From assembly GCA_023423405.1 (NCBI GenBank), contig JAFAFR010000003.1:124001-188000 (forward strand): a DNA stretch of 64,000 bases, in the 5' to 3' direction. The DNA is from Bacteroidota bacterium. GTDB lineage: Bacteria; Bacteroidota; Bacteroidia; Chitinophagales; Chitinophagaceae. Position 1 is the stretch's first letter. Every line of letters begins with the position of its first letter. A program made the translations under genes and the position numbers. This document shows, in pieces, positions 43,551 to 52,687 of this stretch. The notes beneath the pieces were generated by a model that saw only the letters and a list, made by a program, of their open reading frames with translations, searched no databases and had not been told where the DNA came from.

Positions 43551-44537
43551 TCAGAGCCGCGCTTTTTTGTCCTGGATGCGCCGGTGCATGGTATGAAAAA
43601 ACACTTTGCGCTCGCGCTCGCTCACGGCGCTGATGAGGGTCGACTTCCGCATAATGTTGCGCATATTGGCAATGGTATAGTCGCAGAAATTGGGATCGCG
43701 CGTGCCGAGATAGTTCAGAAAGCTATGGTTCAGGAAAACCATGTGTGTGTTGCCGGTTTGGGCCACAATGGTATTGTGTCCAAGGATCATTTCGTTGTGG
43801 TACAGTTCAAAACTGCCGCCACTGGCGCCGGTTTCAGGAGAGGGTTGCTTACGGCCCTTTTCGGCCGCTTCTTCCAGTACCTCCAGCAATTCATCGAGCT
43901 GGTCGTAAAGTAATTTCACTTCCGTGCTGGAAGAAAAGGAGCGGGTGTCCCAGAAATATTCGATCTGCAGCAGCGTGGTGCTGAAGCTTTCGTAATTCCA
44001 GATCTCTACCGACGGCAGCGAATTGTAGAGTTGCAATATCTCCTGGCCTTTTTCAAAAAGATTGTCTGGATAGTCCATCCAGTTCACTTTTCCGCTGCGG
44101 TATTCTGAATACAGCACACGCATCCAGAAATAATATTTGAAGGCCGCCAGTTCTTTCCTGAAATAATGATGAAAAATGGGCAGGTCTTTACAGTGATAAT
44201 ACAATTTCCCATTCTCAAAGCTGTGAAAATACCGCAACTGCCGGATGATATCGTCCATGTAATCGGGGAAATTGAAATTGTGTTCGTCGAGGTTTTTCCC
44301 ACTGAACACCACGGAGCCCGATTGTGCATTGAGCAACGCGTCCATGGCAATGGAATAGCGCGAACAGAGCAGTTGCAGCTCTTCGAGTGAAATGGATTTT
44401 TCACCGCGCAGCCGGCGGTAGGCGCTGTCGGTGCTGATGTTCATCAATTCCGCCATCGCGTCTACCAGCGCCGTGCCGGCAGGCAGCCGCAGCTTCACCT
44501 GCCTGAAAATTTCCTGTTGTATATCCTTAGCTTCCAT
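43551..44537 (-). CDS. HTH-domain protein, tandem paralogue 2
   Basis: 328 residues from the ATG at 44537; an upstream in-frame start at 44570 would lengthen the overlap with the neighbour. The N-terminal HTH (about 8-60) contains NISTDSAYRRLRGEKSISLEELQLLCSRY (quoted in part: DSAYRRLRGEKSISLEEL). The rest, about 80-320, is an all-helical domain I cannot name, with YYFWMRVLY, SVEIWNYESFSTTLLQIEYF and a conserved end RKSTLISAVSERERKVFF. It overlaps the upstream paralogue by 11 nt. It is probably a cytosolic regulator. Confidence 0.8.
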   Translation of the reverse strand: MEAKDIQQEIFRQVKLRLPAGTALVDAMAELMNISTDSAYRRLRGEKSISLEELQLLCSRYSIAMDALLNAQSGSVVFSGKNLDEHNFNFPDYMDDIIRQLRYFHSFENGKLYYHCKDLPIFHHYFRKELAAFKYYFWMRVLYSEYRSGKVNWMDYPDNLFEKGQEILQLYNSLPSVEIWNYESFSTTLLQIEYFWDTRSFSSSTEVKLLYDQLDELLEVLEEAAEKGRKQPSPETGASGGSFELYHNEMILGHNTIVAQTGNTHMVFLNHSFLNYLGTRDPNFCDYTIANMRNIMRKSTLISAVSERERKVFFHTMHRRIQDKKARL

Positions 44538-45540
44538 GTGCGCCCTGTTGAATTTTTTGTTTCTGTGCACGGATGCTTTCGCGCAGGGTACGAAAAAAAA
44601 TACTCCTTTGCCGCGAGCTTCCCTGGCTGATCAGGGTAGACTTCCGCAACAGGTTTTGCAGGTCGGCATACACCGATTGTACAAATCGTTTGTCCGTTGT
44701 TGTTAAATAGTTCAACACGCCGTAATTGATGAATACCCGCTGGAAGCCGGGGGATTGCACAAAGATGGTGGTATCGGCAAGGATCACGGTGTTATAAAAA
44801 AACCGGTAATTGGTTTTCCGAATTTGCAGGGCCTGGTTTCGTTCTCCCTTGGCGCCATATTCGGCCTGGGTTTCCACGTGATCCACCGCTTCCTCCAGGG
44901 CATCGCATAACTGCAGCAGGTCGTCCGCAGAACGGAACACATTGGTTTCCCGGTAAAATTCCAGTTGCAGCAGGGTGCTGTTTATGCTTTCGATATTCCA
45001 GACCTCGGTGCTGGGGATGCGGTTGTACAACTCAAGGATAGCGGCGGCCGTTTTGAGCAGAAAGGGCTCGGGCGGGCCGGGTTCAAATATGCGCTGCTGA
45101 TAATCGGGGTGCTGGATGATGGTTTTCATCCAGAAAAAATGTTTGAAAGCCAGCAACAGGGGCGAATGAAAAAAATGAAAAAGTGGGATGTCCTTACTGG
45201 CATAGATGATCTCTTTTTCGGGCAGCGCATCGATGGCCTGTAGTTGCAACAGGATGCCACCGAGGTAATCTTCGAACCGCGCTTCCGCATGATCTACCCG
45301 GTAGGTTTCGAAGATCGTTTTCTCTGCACGGCCTTCCTGCAGCATTTCATCGAGTGAAAGTTTGAAATGACGGCAGAGAGCGACCAGCTCATCGGCCGTA
45401 AGCGGCGTTTCGCAACGCATGCGGCGGTAGGCGCTGTCTGTACTTATGTACAACAGCGAAGCCACCATTTCTGCCAGGTTGCCATTTTCCGGAACCTGCT
45501 GTTTGAGTTGCTGAAAAAGGCGTTGCTGCACTTGCATCAT
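44527..45540 (-). CDS. HTH-domain protein, tandem paralogue 1
   Basis: 337 residues (a second ATG is one codon in). It has the same architecture as the next gene: an HTH with YISTDSAYRRMRCETPLTAD, an all-helical middle with FFWMKTII and STEVWNIESINSTLLQLEF, and the end LLRKSTLISQGSSRQRSIFF. Identity between the two is moderate by eye, so the duplication is old. Both are coupled by an 11-nt overlap and face the epimerase/SDR operon tail to tail. The ligand and targets are unknown. Confidence 0.8.
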   Translation of the reverse strand: MMQVQQRLFQQLKQQVPENGNLAEMVASLLYISTDSAYRRMRCETPLTADELVALCRHFKLSLDEMLQEGRAEKTIFETYRVDHAEARFEDYLGGILLQLQAIDALPEKEIIYASKDIPLFHFFHSPLLLAFKHFFWMKTIIQHPDYQQRIFEPGPPEPFLLKTAAAILELYNRIPSTEVWNIESINSTLLQLEFYRETNVFRSADDLLQLCDALEEAVDHVETQAEYGAKGERNQALQIRKTNYRFFYNTVILADTTIFVQSPGFQRVFINYGVLNYLTTTDKRFVQSVYADLQNLLRKSTLISQGSSRQRSIFFRTLRESIRAQKQKIQQGAHGS

Positions 45541-45644
45541 TTATAATATATGGCAAGTTTTCAACATGGGGAAATTTATTCCTGGCTTTCTATAAGAGCA
45601 GAGACTACCGCCAGATTTGCCGGCGGGTTTTCATCCGGCAACTA

Positions 45645-45692
45645 AAAATCCCTTTCTTTTGCCGGCATAACGGGTGCCGGTAAAAGAAAGGG
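45645..45692 (-). terminator. intrinsic terminator of metE
   Basis: Arms 45650-45667 and 45675-45692 pair over 18 positions with one mismatch, around a 7-nt loop. On the minus strand the stem is followed by ATTTTTA. A second small hairpin (TTGCCGG at 45617-45623 with CCGGCAA at 45635-45641) lies just beyond it and repeats the GCCGGCA core. The rest of the 45541-45749 gap holds the promoter region of the HTH genes. Confidence 0.8.
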
Positions 45693-45749
45693 AGAAATTA
45701 CAGGCCGCCTGTTTCAAAAAACAGCGCCCAGTTTTTGGCAGGTGCCGTC

Positions 45750-48074
45750 CTAAACAGGCATCGCCAGTTTCGACCGCAGGCTCCTGGCCACTTCCACCAT
45801 TTCCACCAGGGCAGCCCTGGTTTCATTCCAGCCACGGGTTTTCAGTCCACAGTCGGGGTTCACCCACAATTGTGAAGCCGGGATCACTTCCAGCGCCTTC
45901 TCCATCAGCCAGGTCATTTCCTTTCTGGTAGGAACCCGGGGAGAATGGATGTCGTAGATACCCGGGCCGATTTCGTTGGGATACCTGAAATCTGCAAACG
46001 CATCCAGCAGCTCCATTTGCGACCTGCTGCATTCGATGGTGATTACATCGGCATCCATGGCTGCAATTGCCGGCATAATATCATTGAACTCCGAATAGCA
46101 CATATGGGTGTGGATCTGCGTTTCGTCGGCCACACCGGAGGTCGCCAGGCGGAAAGCTTCCACGGCCCAGTTGAGGTATTCCGCGCGGTTCTCCTGCCGC
46201 ACAGGCAGTCCCTCACGGATCGCCGGTTCATCCACCTGTATTACTTTGATGCCCGCCTGTTCCAGGTCCCGCACTTCATCGCGTAAAGCCAGCGCTATCT
46301 GCATGCAGGTGACCCGCCTCGGCTGATCATCCCTTACAAAACTCCATTGCAGAATGGTAACAGGACCGGTCAGCATTCCTTTCACCGGTTTTTCGCTGAC
46401 CGACTGCGCGTATTTTGTCCATTGCAGGGTCATGGGCGCGGGCCGGCTTACATCGCCAAACAGCACGGGTGGTTTCACACAACGGCTTCCGTAGCTCTGC
46501 ACCCAACCGTTCTGTGTAAATGCAAAACCATACAATTGCTGACCAAAATACTCAACCATATCATTCCGCTCAAACTCGCCGTGCACCAGCACATCCAGCC
46601 CCACCTCTTCCTGCCAGCGGATGGCGGCGGCAGTTTCAGCCGCTATCTTTGCGTCGTAATCGGCCTGGCTCAGGGTGCCTTTTTTCAATGCGCTGCGCCA
46701 GCTTCTCACTTCAGCTGTCTGTGGAAAAGAGCCGATGGTGGTGGTAGGAAAAAGGGGCAGCTTCAAAGAATCTTTCTGTTTTTCTTTTCTTACCGAAAAA
46801 GTGTGCAGACGGCGGGTATCCTTCTCCGTTACTGCCCGGGCCCTTGCGCCCACCTGGTGATGGTGGATCAGGGATGAAGTGGACCGGTTGAACAACATCT
46901 TCCTGTTCTCTTCCAGTTGCTGAAAAACGGGGTCCTTTTCTTCGGCCAGGGCCAACTGCTTCAGCACGATCACTTCTTCGATCTTTTGCTTCGCAAATGC
47001 CATCCAGTTCCTGATGGAAGCCGGCAGGCTTTCCTCGTCCTTTTCGAGCGACAGATCGCAGGGCACGTGCTGCAACGAGCAGGATGGCGCAATCCATACG
47101 CGCTCTTCGCCCAGCGCTGCAACTGCTTTCCGGATCTGGGCCAGGGAGGCATCGAAATTGTTTTTCCAGATATTGCGTCCGTCTACCAGGCCCAGTGAAA
47201 GGATGGTGCGGCTGTGCATAAGCGGACTATCGAGCAGATCCGACAACTGCGCCGGGCAGCGCGCCAGGTCGAGGTGCAGCACCTGCACCGGAAGCTGGAC
47301 CACGGTGGAAAGGTTATCGCCGTAGCAGTCGAAATAGCCGGCCAGGATGATGTTGAGCTGGGGCACTTTGCTGCGGATCTCGCGGTAGGTGTCGAGGAAT
47401 ACCTTCCGCTCTTCGGGATGCAGGTCCAGCGCCAGGCAGGGCTCATCGAGCTGCACATAATAAGCACCTGCCGATTCCAGCCGCTGCAACACTTCGATGT
47501 AAACAGGCAGCAACTTTTTGATGAGGCTTATGCGCTGAAAGCCGCTTTCTTTTTCCTTACCCAGCAACAGGAAAGAAACAGGCCCGAGTAAAACCGGCTT
47601 GGCCTGTATGCCCAGGGCCCGGGCTTCCAGGAATTCGTTGACCACCTTGGGATGGAACAGACTGAAAGCCTGTCCGGCGCTGAATTCCGGAACAATGTAA
47701 TGGTAGTTGGTATCGAACCATTTGGTCATTTCCATGGCGATGATGTCAGCGCCGTCTTTTTGATAACCCCGCGCCATGGCAAAGAGGAGATCGAGCGGAG
47801 CCAGTTGTTTTTTCTCCACCAGGTCGTGGTAACGCTCTGGTATGGCACCCACCAGCAGGCAGGTGTCCAGCACCTGGTCGTAATAAGAAAAATCGTTGCA
47901 GGGAATCCAGTCGATACCGGCTGTCTTTTGTAATTCCCAGTTGAATTGGCGGATGGCGGCGCCGGTCTGCACCAGTTGTGCGGCATCGATCCTGCCTGCC
48001 CAATACTGTTCACAGGCTTTTTTCAGTTCCCGGTGGTTACCAATACGCGGGTAACCCAGGTTTTGCGTTTGCAT
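45750..48074 (-). CDS. metE: cobalamin-independent methionine synthase
   Basis: 774 residues, full family length. It transfers the methyl group of 5-methyltetrahydropteroyltri-L-glutamate to homocysteine using zinc and no B12. The N-terminal barrel starts LGYPRIGNHRELKKACEQYW. The C-terminal catalytic barrel has FPTTTIGSFPQT, HGEFERNDMVEYFGQQLYGF, QVDEPAIREGLP, the zinc ligands in THMCYSEF and ITIECSRS, and NPDCGLKTRGW. A cobalamin riboswitch precedes it, so it should be silent when B12 is available and the B12-dependent enzyme (MetH, not in the window) can work. Confidence 0.98.
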   Translation of the reverse strand: MQTQNLGYPRIGNHRELKKACEQYWAGRIDAAQLVQTGAAIRQFNWELQKTAGIDWIPCNDFSYYDQVLDTCLLVGAIPERYHDLVEKKQLAPLDLLFAMARGYQKDGADIIAMEMTKWFDTNYHYIVPEFSAGQAFSLFHPKVVNEFLEARALGIQAKPVLLGPVSFLLLGKEKESGFQRISLIKKLLPVYIEVLQRLESAGAYYVQLDEPCLALDLHPEERKVFLDTYREIRSKVPQLNIILAGYFDCYGDNLSTVVQLPVQVLHLDLARCPAQLSDLLDSPLMHSRTILSLGLVDGRNIWKNNFDASLAQIRKAVAALGEERVWIAPSCSLQHVPCDLSLEKDEESLPASIRNWMAFAKQKIEEVIVLKQLALAEEKDPVFQQLEENRKMLFNRSTSSLIHHHQVGARARAVTEKDTRRLHTFSVRKEKQKDSLKLPLFPTTTIGSFPQTAEVRSWRSALKKGTLSQADYDAKIAAETAAAIRWQEEVGLDVLVHGEFERNDMVEYFGQQLYGFAFTQNGWVQSYGSRCVKPPVLFGDVSRPAPMTLQWTKYAQSVSEKPVKGMLTGPVTILQWSFVRDDQPRRVTCMQIALALRDEVRDLEQAGIKVIQVDEPAIREGLPVRQENRAEYLNWAVEAFRLATSGVADETQIHTHMCYSEFNDIMPAIAAMDADVITIECSRSQMELLDAFADFRYPNEIGPGIYDIHSPRVPTRKEMTWLMEKALEVIPASQLWVNPDCGLKTRGWNETRAALVEMVEVARSLRSKLAMPV

Positions 48075-48244
48075 GGTAATGCTTTTAAAGTGATGAATCC
48101 GTTAAAAGCTCTTTCTTACCGATGCTGCGAGGAAAAGGAGATGATTGGATATAAGACGGCCTGCCGGGGAACCCGGACGTCCGCCCCTGGGACAGGGATG
48201 TATACCAGTCAACAACTGCTCTATTCCGCGAAAGCATTGTCAAA

Positions 48245-48430
48245 TACAACGGGGGCAGGTCTCCTGGCTTGTAACATTTTTACCGTCCTTCCCATTCCGG
48301 TATTACGGAACAGTGGATATGCCTGGTAAAAACAGTTTCGTTACTTACAGTTGCGCGACAGCTTGTGATTTGCACACAATTCCCTTTTCATCCCGCCGCA
48401 GCGGGAACCCGGGTTGTTTGATACGAAGGA
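48245..48430 (-). ncRNA. cobalamin (B12) riboswitch upstream of metE
   Basis: Reading the minus strand 5' to 3': a GGGAA segment and GTGCAAATCACAAGCTGTC, then CGCGCAACTGTAAGT, then CATATCCACTG, then the B12 box AGCCAGGAGACCTGCC (plus positions 48254-48269, an exact match to the consensus). These are the ordered conserved blocks of the cobalamin aptamer. The 170 nt from the box to the metE start contain GC-rich hairpins (around 48150-48195) that can act as the expression platform. Confidence 0.93.
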
Positions 48431-48446
48431 AAGTAAAGAACTGGCG

Positions 48447-48454
48447 CAAATATA
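48447..48454 (-). promoter_or_regulatory. -7 promoter element of the metE transcript
   Basis: On the minus strand the sequence is TATATTTG, a perfect TAnnTTTG Bacteroidetes -7 box, placed so that transcription would begin about 10 nt before the riboswitch aptamer. A clear -33 TTTG at the usual distance is not present, so the promoter may be weak or activator dependent. Confidence 0.55.
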
Positions 48455-48531
48455 GGACAGTTCAGCATCAGTTGGAAGAATGGGGCCTGCAGCTGAAAAA
48501 ATCGACGCTTGCAGCTTAGGATGAACGCAGT

Positions 48532-49248
48532 TCATTTGTCATTGAAAATCCGGGCAAAATGATTTTCCAGGTGGCTGCGCATGCCATTCCGGAATTCCTC
48601 TACTGTTCCCTTTTCGAGGATATTCACCAGGGTTTTGTGCGAAGTAAAGGTTTTGAGCAGGGGTTGTTTTTTCAGCAGCCCGCTTTTGTGCACATAATCG
48701 AATACCGGCAGCAGCATCCCCTGGAACTTCTTAAGGGTCTCATTTCCCGTGATTTCATACAGCTTGCCATGAAAAGCGATCTCATGGTCAATATTAAAGA
48801 CATGGTATTGCGAAACGGGCGGTTCGTTTTTGACTATTTTCTTCAGTTCCGCTATGTCTTCTTTGGTGATCCGCTTAAAAATGAAATCGGCCATTCCGAT
48901 TTCGAGGGCCAGCCGGAACTCGAAGATCTCTTTCAGGGTTTCCTGGTTGAGAATATGGGGGTTCATGCTTTTTCCCAGCAGGCCAACGAGATCAGGGCTT
49001 GTTATGACCGCTCCCTTCTTCTTTTTCGAATCGATGACGCCCATCACGCGGAGGCGCAGCAGGGCTTCGCGAATGACCGTTCTGCTAACTCCCAGTGTTT
49101 CAGCAAGTTCCAGCTCTTTGGGAATACTGTCGCCGATTCTCAGTTTCCGCTTCTGCAACAATTCAACCAGCTTGGACTCCACTTTATCTACCAGGCTGCT
49201 CTTATCAAGCGTTTGCAGGTTGTTTTTAATATCATTTATTCTCTCCAT
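48532..49248 (-). CDS. nanR: GntR/FadR-family regulator of the sialic acid locus (NanR-like)
   Basis: 238 residues from the ATG at 49248; an upstream frame extension to 49290 would cross a palindrome. The GntR winged HTH (about 18-85) has LRIGDSIPKELELAETLGVSR and VIREALLRLRVMGVI. The FCD effector domain (about 100-230) has IFEFRLALEIGMADFIFKRI and a metal/ligand-type HEIAFHGKLYEITGN. FCD regulators commonly bind sugar acids, and NanR is a member of this class. It is divergent from the susC-headed sialic acid operon, whose promoter carries a fitting operator. The gene name is by function and context. Confidence 0.85.
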   Translation of the reverse strand: MERINDIKNNLQTLDKSSLVDKVESKLVELLQKRKLRIGDSIPKELELAETLGVSRTVIREALLRLRVMGVIDSKKKKGAVITSPDLVGLLGKSMNPHILNQETLKEIFEFRLALEIGMADFIFKRITKEDIAELKKIVKNEPPVSQYHVFNIDHEIAFHGKLYEITGNETLKKFQGMLLPVFDYVHKSGLLKKQPLLKTFTSHKTLVNILEKGTVEEFRNGMRSHLENHFARIFNDK

Positions 49249-49263
49249 AACTGTTCCCCGACC

Positions 49264-49279
49264 ATCGGTTTTTACCGAT
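49264..49279. repeat. inverted repeat in the nanR leader
   Basis: ATCGGT-TTTT-ACCGAT, perfect 6-bp arms, 15 nt upstream of the nanR start codon. It could be a second regulator site or a leader hairpin; it differs in sequence from the operator at 49328. Confidence 0.4.
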
Positions 49280-49300
49280 AATGCCAACAAAATAAATTTT

Positions 49301-49331
49301 TTTGGGCGATACGCTTCAATTTTTATATTTG
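49301..49331 (+). promoter_or_regulatory. Bacteroidetes-type promoter of the sialic acid operon
   Basis: TTTG (49301-49304), 19-nt spacer, TATATTTG (49324-49331). This agrees with the known -33 TTTG and -7 TAnnTTTG elements of Bacteroidetes housekeeping promoters in both sequence and spacing. The predicted start of transcription is near 49338, giving a short leader of about 28 nt before the susC ATG at 49366. Confidence 0.8.
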
Positions 49332-49354
49332 TATTATGTCATACATAATACAAA
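49328..49354. promoter_or_regulatory. candidate NanR operator, 27-bp palindrome
   Basis: Left arm TTTGTATTATGT (49328-49339), centre CAT, right arm ACATAATACAAA (49343-49354): 12 of 12 positions are complementary. The centre reads GT-N3-AC, the core shared by FadR-subfamily GntR operators (TNGTNNNACNA). It overlaps the last four bases of the -7 element and the predicted start site, so binding should block transcription. Assignment to the divergent regulator is inference. Confidence 0.75.
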
Positions 49355-49365
49355 ACTAGACTGCT

Positions 49366-52300
49366 ATGAAGTACTTGCCTAAAAAAATGCTGCTTTTTTT
49401 TGCTTTCCTGTTTGTCGCAGGAATCTGTATCGCTCAACCAAAAACGATCAAAGGGAAAGTTGTGAGGGCCGATGACAGCAGCCCCCTGGCGGGCGTGAAC
49501 ATTTCCGTCAAAGGCAAATCCGCCGGCACCACCACCGATGCCAACGGGGAATTTTCCATAGAAGCCGCAGGCGACGATGTACTGCAGGTTTCCTATGTTG
49601 GCTTTACAACGCAGGACCTGAAGATCGGCAACAACGCCAGCCTTTCCATCGCCCTGGAATCCAGCGCCGGAAAGCTGGGCGAGGTAGTGGTGGTGGGCTA
49701 TGGTACACAATCGCGCAGGAATGTCACCAGCGCCATTGCCAAGCTGGACGATAAGGTCCTGGCCAATGCACCGAGGTCAAATGTGGGCTCCGCACTGCAG
49801 GGAACAGTGCCCGGCCTGCAGGTGGTGAATGCCACCGGGCAACCCGGCGCCGGCCCGGTGCTGGTGTTAAGAGGAGGCGCTTCCATCAATAACCCCGGAA
49901 GTCCGCTGGTGGTCATCGATGGCATCATACGCTCCTACAACGATATCGCCTCTGAAGACATTGCATCCATGGAATTGCTGAAAGACGCGGCCGCCACTGC
50001 CATTTACGGCGCCAGGGCCAACAATGGCGTTATTCTCATCACTACCAAACACGGCGCTGCAGGAAAAGCTCAGATCTCCTACAAATTCACCGAAGGATTC
50101 AACAGCCGCAGGCAGGGATACAATTATTTAAACGCGAAAGATTTCATTTATTACAACCGCCTGGGCAACCTGAACTCGGGAAGAACACTCGCGCAGGTGA
50201 ATTCGTCCCGGGGATATGGGCTACTCACCGACTCCGCCAACCTGGCTTCTTTTGACATTCGTCCCTACGATGCTTCCACCGCCTACCTGATGGGGCAGGG
50301 CTGGGATACCGTGGGCGATCCCTATGGCGGCACCATTACTTTTAAAGACCATTCGGGCGAAGTGGAAGACCTTGTTTTCAGGGATACAAAAACACAGGAG
50401 CACTACATCAGTGTGATCGGCGGCAACGACAAGGGAAAATTCTTCAGCAGTTTTGATTATTACAAAGAAGACGGTGTCATCGTAGGTTCCGACTACAGGC
50501 GGTTCTCCGGGAACATCAATGGTTCCTATAAGGTGCTGCCCACCGTTGAAGTGAGTTCGGGCGCAACCCTCTCCACTTCTTCGCAGGTAGGCGTTAACGG
50601 CAGCGCCGTGAATAATATGTACCGCAACCTGAGCCTGTGGCCAACATTTAATCCCTGGATCGATTCTGCCAAAACCCAACCCAACCCCGGCAGCGGCATC
50701 AACGACGGCAACCCGCTGTACTGGCTAAGCAAGCAGCAAAGAAGCAACGAGGTGAACCGAATCACTGCCAACGCTTCCGTAAAATGGGACATCCTTCCCT
50801 CCCTCTATATAAAAGCTTCGGGGAACGTGTACCTGTTTGAACAGCTCGACCAGTCCTTCACAGCAGCCACCCAAACCTACAGCAATATATTCTCCAACCC
50901 GCCCACCTATAACAATACCAACAGGACGGCCTACTCCACTTTTTCAAGGGATTTTCAACAGCAATACAACGCCATCATCAACTACAGCAAAACATTTGCA
51001 GAAAAACACGATGTGAATGTGATGGCCGGTGCGGAATATTTCGGCATCAAATCCTTTGCCCAGCAGGTATTGGGAACCAAGGCGCCTACTGATGATATTC
51101 CAACCGTGAATGCTTCCACCACGTTTGCGGCCGGGGACAACTACAGCACCAGGTCGGAGTACCGGATCATATCCGCTTTCGGCAGGGTCAATTATGCCTA
51201 CGACAGCCGCTACCTGCTTTCGCTGGTGTTCCGCGAAGATGGCGTGTCGAGCCTCGCTAAAGACAACCAGTTCGGGTTCTTCCCTGGTATGTCGGCCGGT
51301 TGGAACCTGCACCAGGAAAAATTCTTCCAGTATTCGTCCATCAGCAATATTATTTCGACCGTGAAGCCACGCATCAGTTACGGTGTGAACGGAAACGTGG
51401 CAGGACTGGGAAGATACGAGGTACAGGGAGGTTATGGCCTGCAGGGACTGTACAATGGCAATGCCGGATTTTTGAATACCAGCATCGTGAATTCCAACCT
51501 GCGCTGGGAAAAAAGCAAAACCACCGATATTGGTCTTGATATCGGCCTGCTGAAAAACCGCATCACGCTGATATTCGATTACTACAACCGGAAAACCAGC
51601 GACCTGCTCACCAACCTGTCGCTCCCAAGTTACACCGGCTTCAGCTCTGTAAGAACAAACCTTGGCACGCTCCAGAACAAGGGATACGAAGTTGCCGTAA
51701 GTGCAGATGTATTGCGTACGCAGCGCGGACTGAAACTGAACCTGAGCGCAAACGCATCCTATGTAAAAAACAAAGTGCTGCAGTTGCCCTATAATGGCAA
51801 CGAAAACAACCGGCAGGGCGGCCTGCAGGTGTACGATCCGAAATCCGGGTCTGTTATATGGGTAGGCGGATTGCAGGAAGGCCAGGCGCTGGGCGATATC
51901 TACGCCTTCAAACAAACCGGCATCTTTAACAGTGAAGAAGAGATCGCAAAGATGGCAGGCAACAGGGTTGATCTGGTAGCAGGCATCAGCGGTCCCAATT
52001 CAAGTTATGGAAGCGGAAAGATCACACCCGGCGATGTAAATTGGCTCGACGTTGACAAGAACGACACCATCGATTCCAGGGACCAGGTATATGTGGGAAA
52101 CATTTATCCCAAATGGACCGGCGGGTTCTCTGCCAACCTGAGCTACAAAGGTTTTAGCCTCTATTCCCGTTTTGAATTTGCACTGGGACATACCATTTAC
52201 AACGACCTGGTGGCAAGAACGCTGGGCAACTACCAGGGCACGTTCAACTATATCGACTGGCAGAAGAACGCCTGGTCTCCCACCAATACCAATACCGACA

Positions 52301-52665
52301 TCCCCAAAGTGTATTATGCCGACCAGGTTTCAGCACCACTAGGCAAGAAAAACTATACGCGGAGCAACAACGCGGGATCGGTTTTGAACAGCAACAACTC
52401 ACGCTTTTATGAAAAAGGCGACTACCTGGCCTGCCGGGAAATCACCCTGTCGTACGATTTTCCGAAATCCATATTGTCGCATACCAAAGTGCTCTCACAG
52501 TCACGGTTATACGTAAGCCTGCTCAATATGTTTTACCTCACCAAATTCACCGGGCCCACGCCCGAACCCCCGGTTGCAGAAGGCAGCAGCACCATAACAG
52601 GAGTTTACGCGGGCACATATCCAACGCCCAGGACCGTGGTGGTTGGCGTACAGGTTAGCTTCTAA
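49366..52665 (+). CDS. nanO: SusC/RagA-family TonB-linked transporter of the sialic acid locus (NanO-like)
   Basis: 1099 residues. Signal peptide (LLFFAFLFVAGICIAQ), CarboxypepD_reg-like domain (about 25-105, IKGKVVRADDSSPLAGVNIS), VVVVGYGTQSRRNVTSAI, plug domain (LRGGASINNPGSPLVVIDG, NGVILITTK), and a barrel ending in TVVVGVQVSF. It heads the operon and would import sialic acid or sialo-oligosaccharides across the outer membrane with the SusD partner 22 nt downstream, as NanO/NanU do in Tannerella and Bacteroides. There is no STN domain; control is by the cytosolic regulator. Confidence 0.93.
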   Translation: MKYLPKKMLLFFAFLFVAGICIAQPKTIKGKVVRADDSSPLAGVNISVKGKSAGTTTDANGEFSIEAAGDDVLQVSYVGFTTQDLKIGNNASLSIALESSAGKLGEVVVVGYGTQSRRNVTSAIAKLDDKVLANAPRSNVGSALQGTVPGLQVVNATGQPGAGPVLVLRGGASINNPGSPLVVIDGIIRSYNDIASEDIASMELLKDAAATAIYGARANNGVILITTKHGAAGKAQISYKFTEGFNSRRQGYNYLNAKDFIYYNRLGNLNSGRTLAQVNSSRGYGLLTDSANLASFDIRPYDASTAYLMGQGWDTVGDPYGGTITFKDHSGEVEDLVFRDTKTQEHYISVIGGNDKGKFFSSFDYYKEDGVIVGSDYRRFSGNINGSYKVLPTVEVSSGATLSTSSQVGVNGSAVNNMYRNLSLWPTFNPWIDSAKTQPNPGSGINDGNPLYWLSKQQRSNEVNRITANASVKWDILPSLYIKASGNVYLFEQLDQSFTAATQTYSNIFSNPPTYNNTNRTAYSTFSRDFQQQYNAIINYSKTFAEKHDVNVMAGAEYFGIKSFAQQVLGTKAPTDDIPTVNASTTFAAGDNYSTRSEYRIISAFGRVNYAYDSRYLLSLVFREDGVSSLAKDNQFGFFPGMSAGWNLHQEKFFQYSSISNIISTVKPRISYGVNGNVAGLGRYEVQGGYGLQGLYNGNAGFLNTSIVNSNLRWEKSKTTDIGLDIGLLKNRITLIFDYYNRKTSDLLTNLSLPSYTGFSSVRTNLGTLQNKGYEVAVSADVLRTQRGLKLNLSANASYVKNKVLQLPYNGNENNRQGGLQVYDPKSGSVIWVGGLQEGQALGDIYAFKQTGIFNSEEEIAKMAGNRVDLVAGISGPNSSYGSGKITPGDVNWLDVDKNDTIDSRDQVYVGNIYPKWTGGFSANLSYKGFSLYSRFEFALGHTIYNDLVARTLGNYQGTFNYIDWQKNAWSPTNTNTDIPKVYYADQVSAPLGKKNYTRSNNAGSVLNSNNSRFYEKGDYLACREITLSYDFPKSILSHTKVLSQSRLYVSLLNMFYLTKFTGPTPEPPVAEGSSTITGVYAGTYPTPRTVVVGVQVSF

Positions 52666-52687
52666 TTAATTGATAAAGACATTCCAT

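Noticed and set aside
50944..51915. 323-codon minus-strand frame
   Set aside because: Antisense to the sialic acid locus SusC barrel region.
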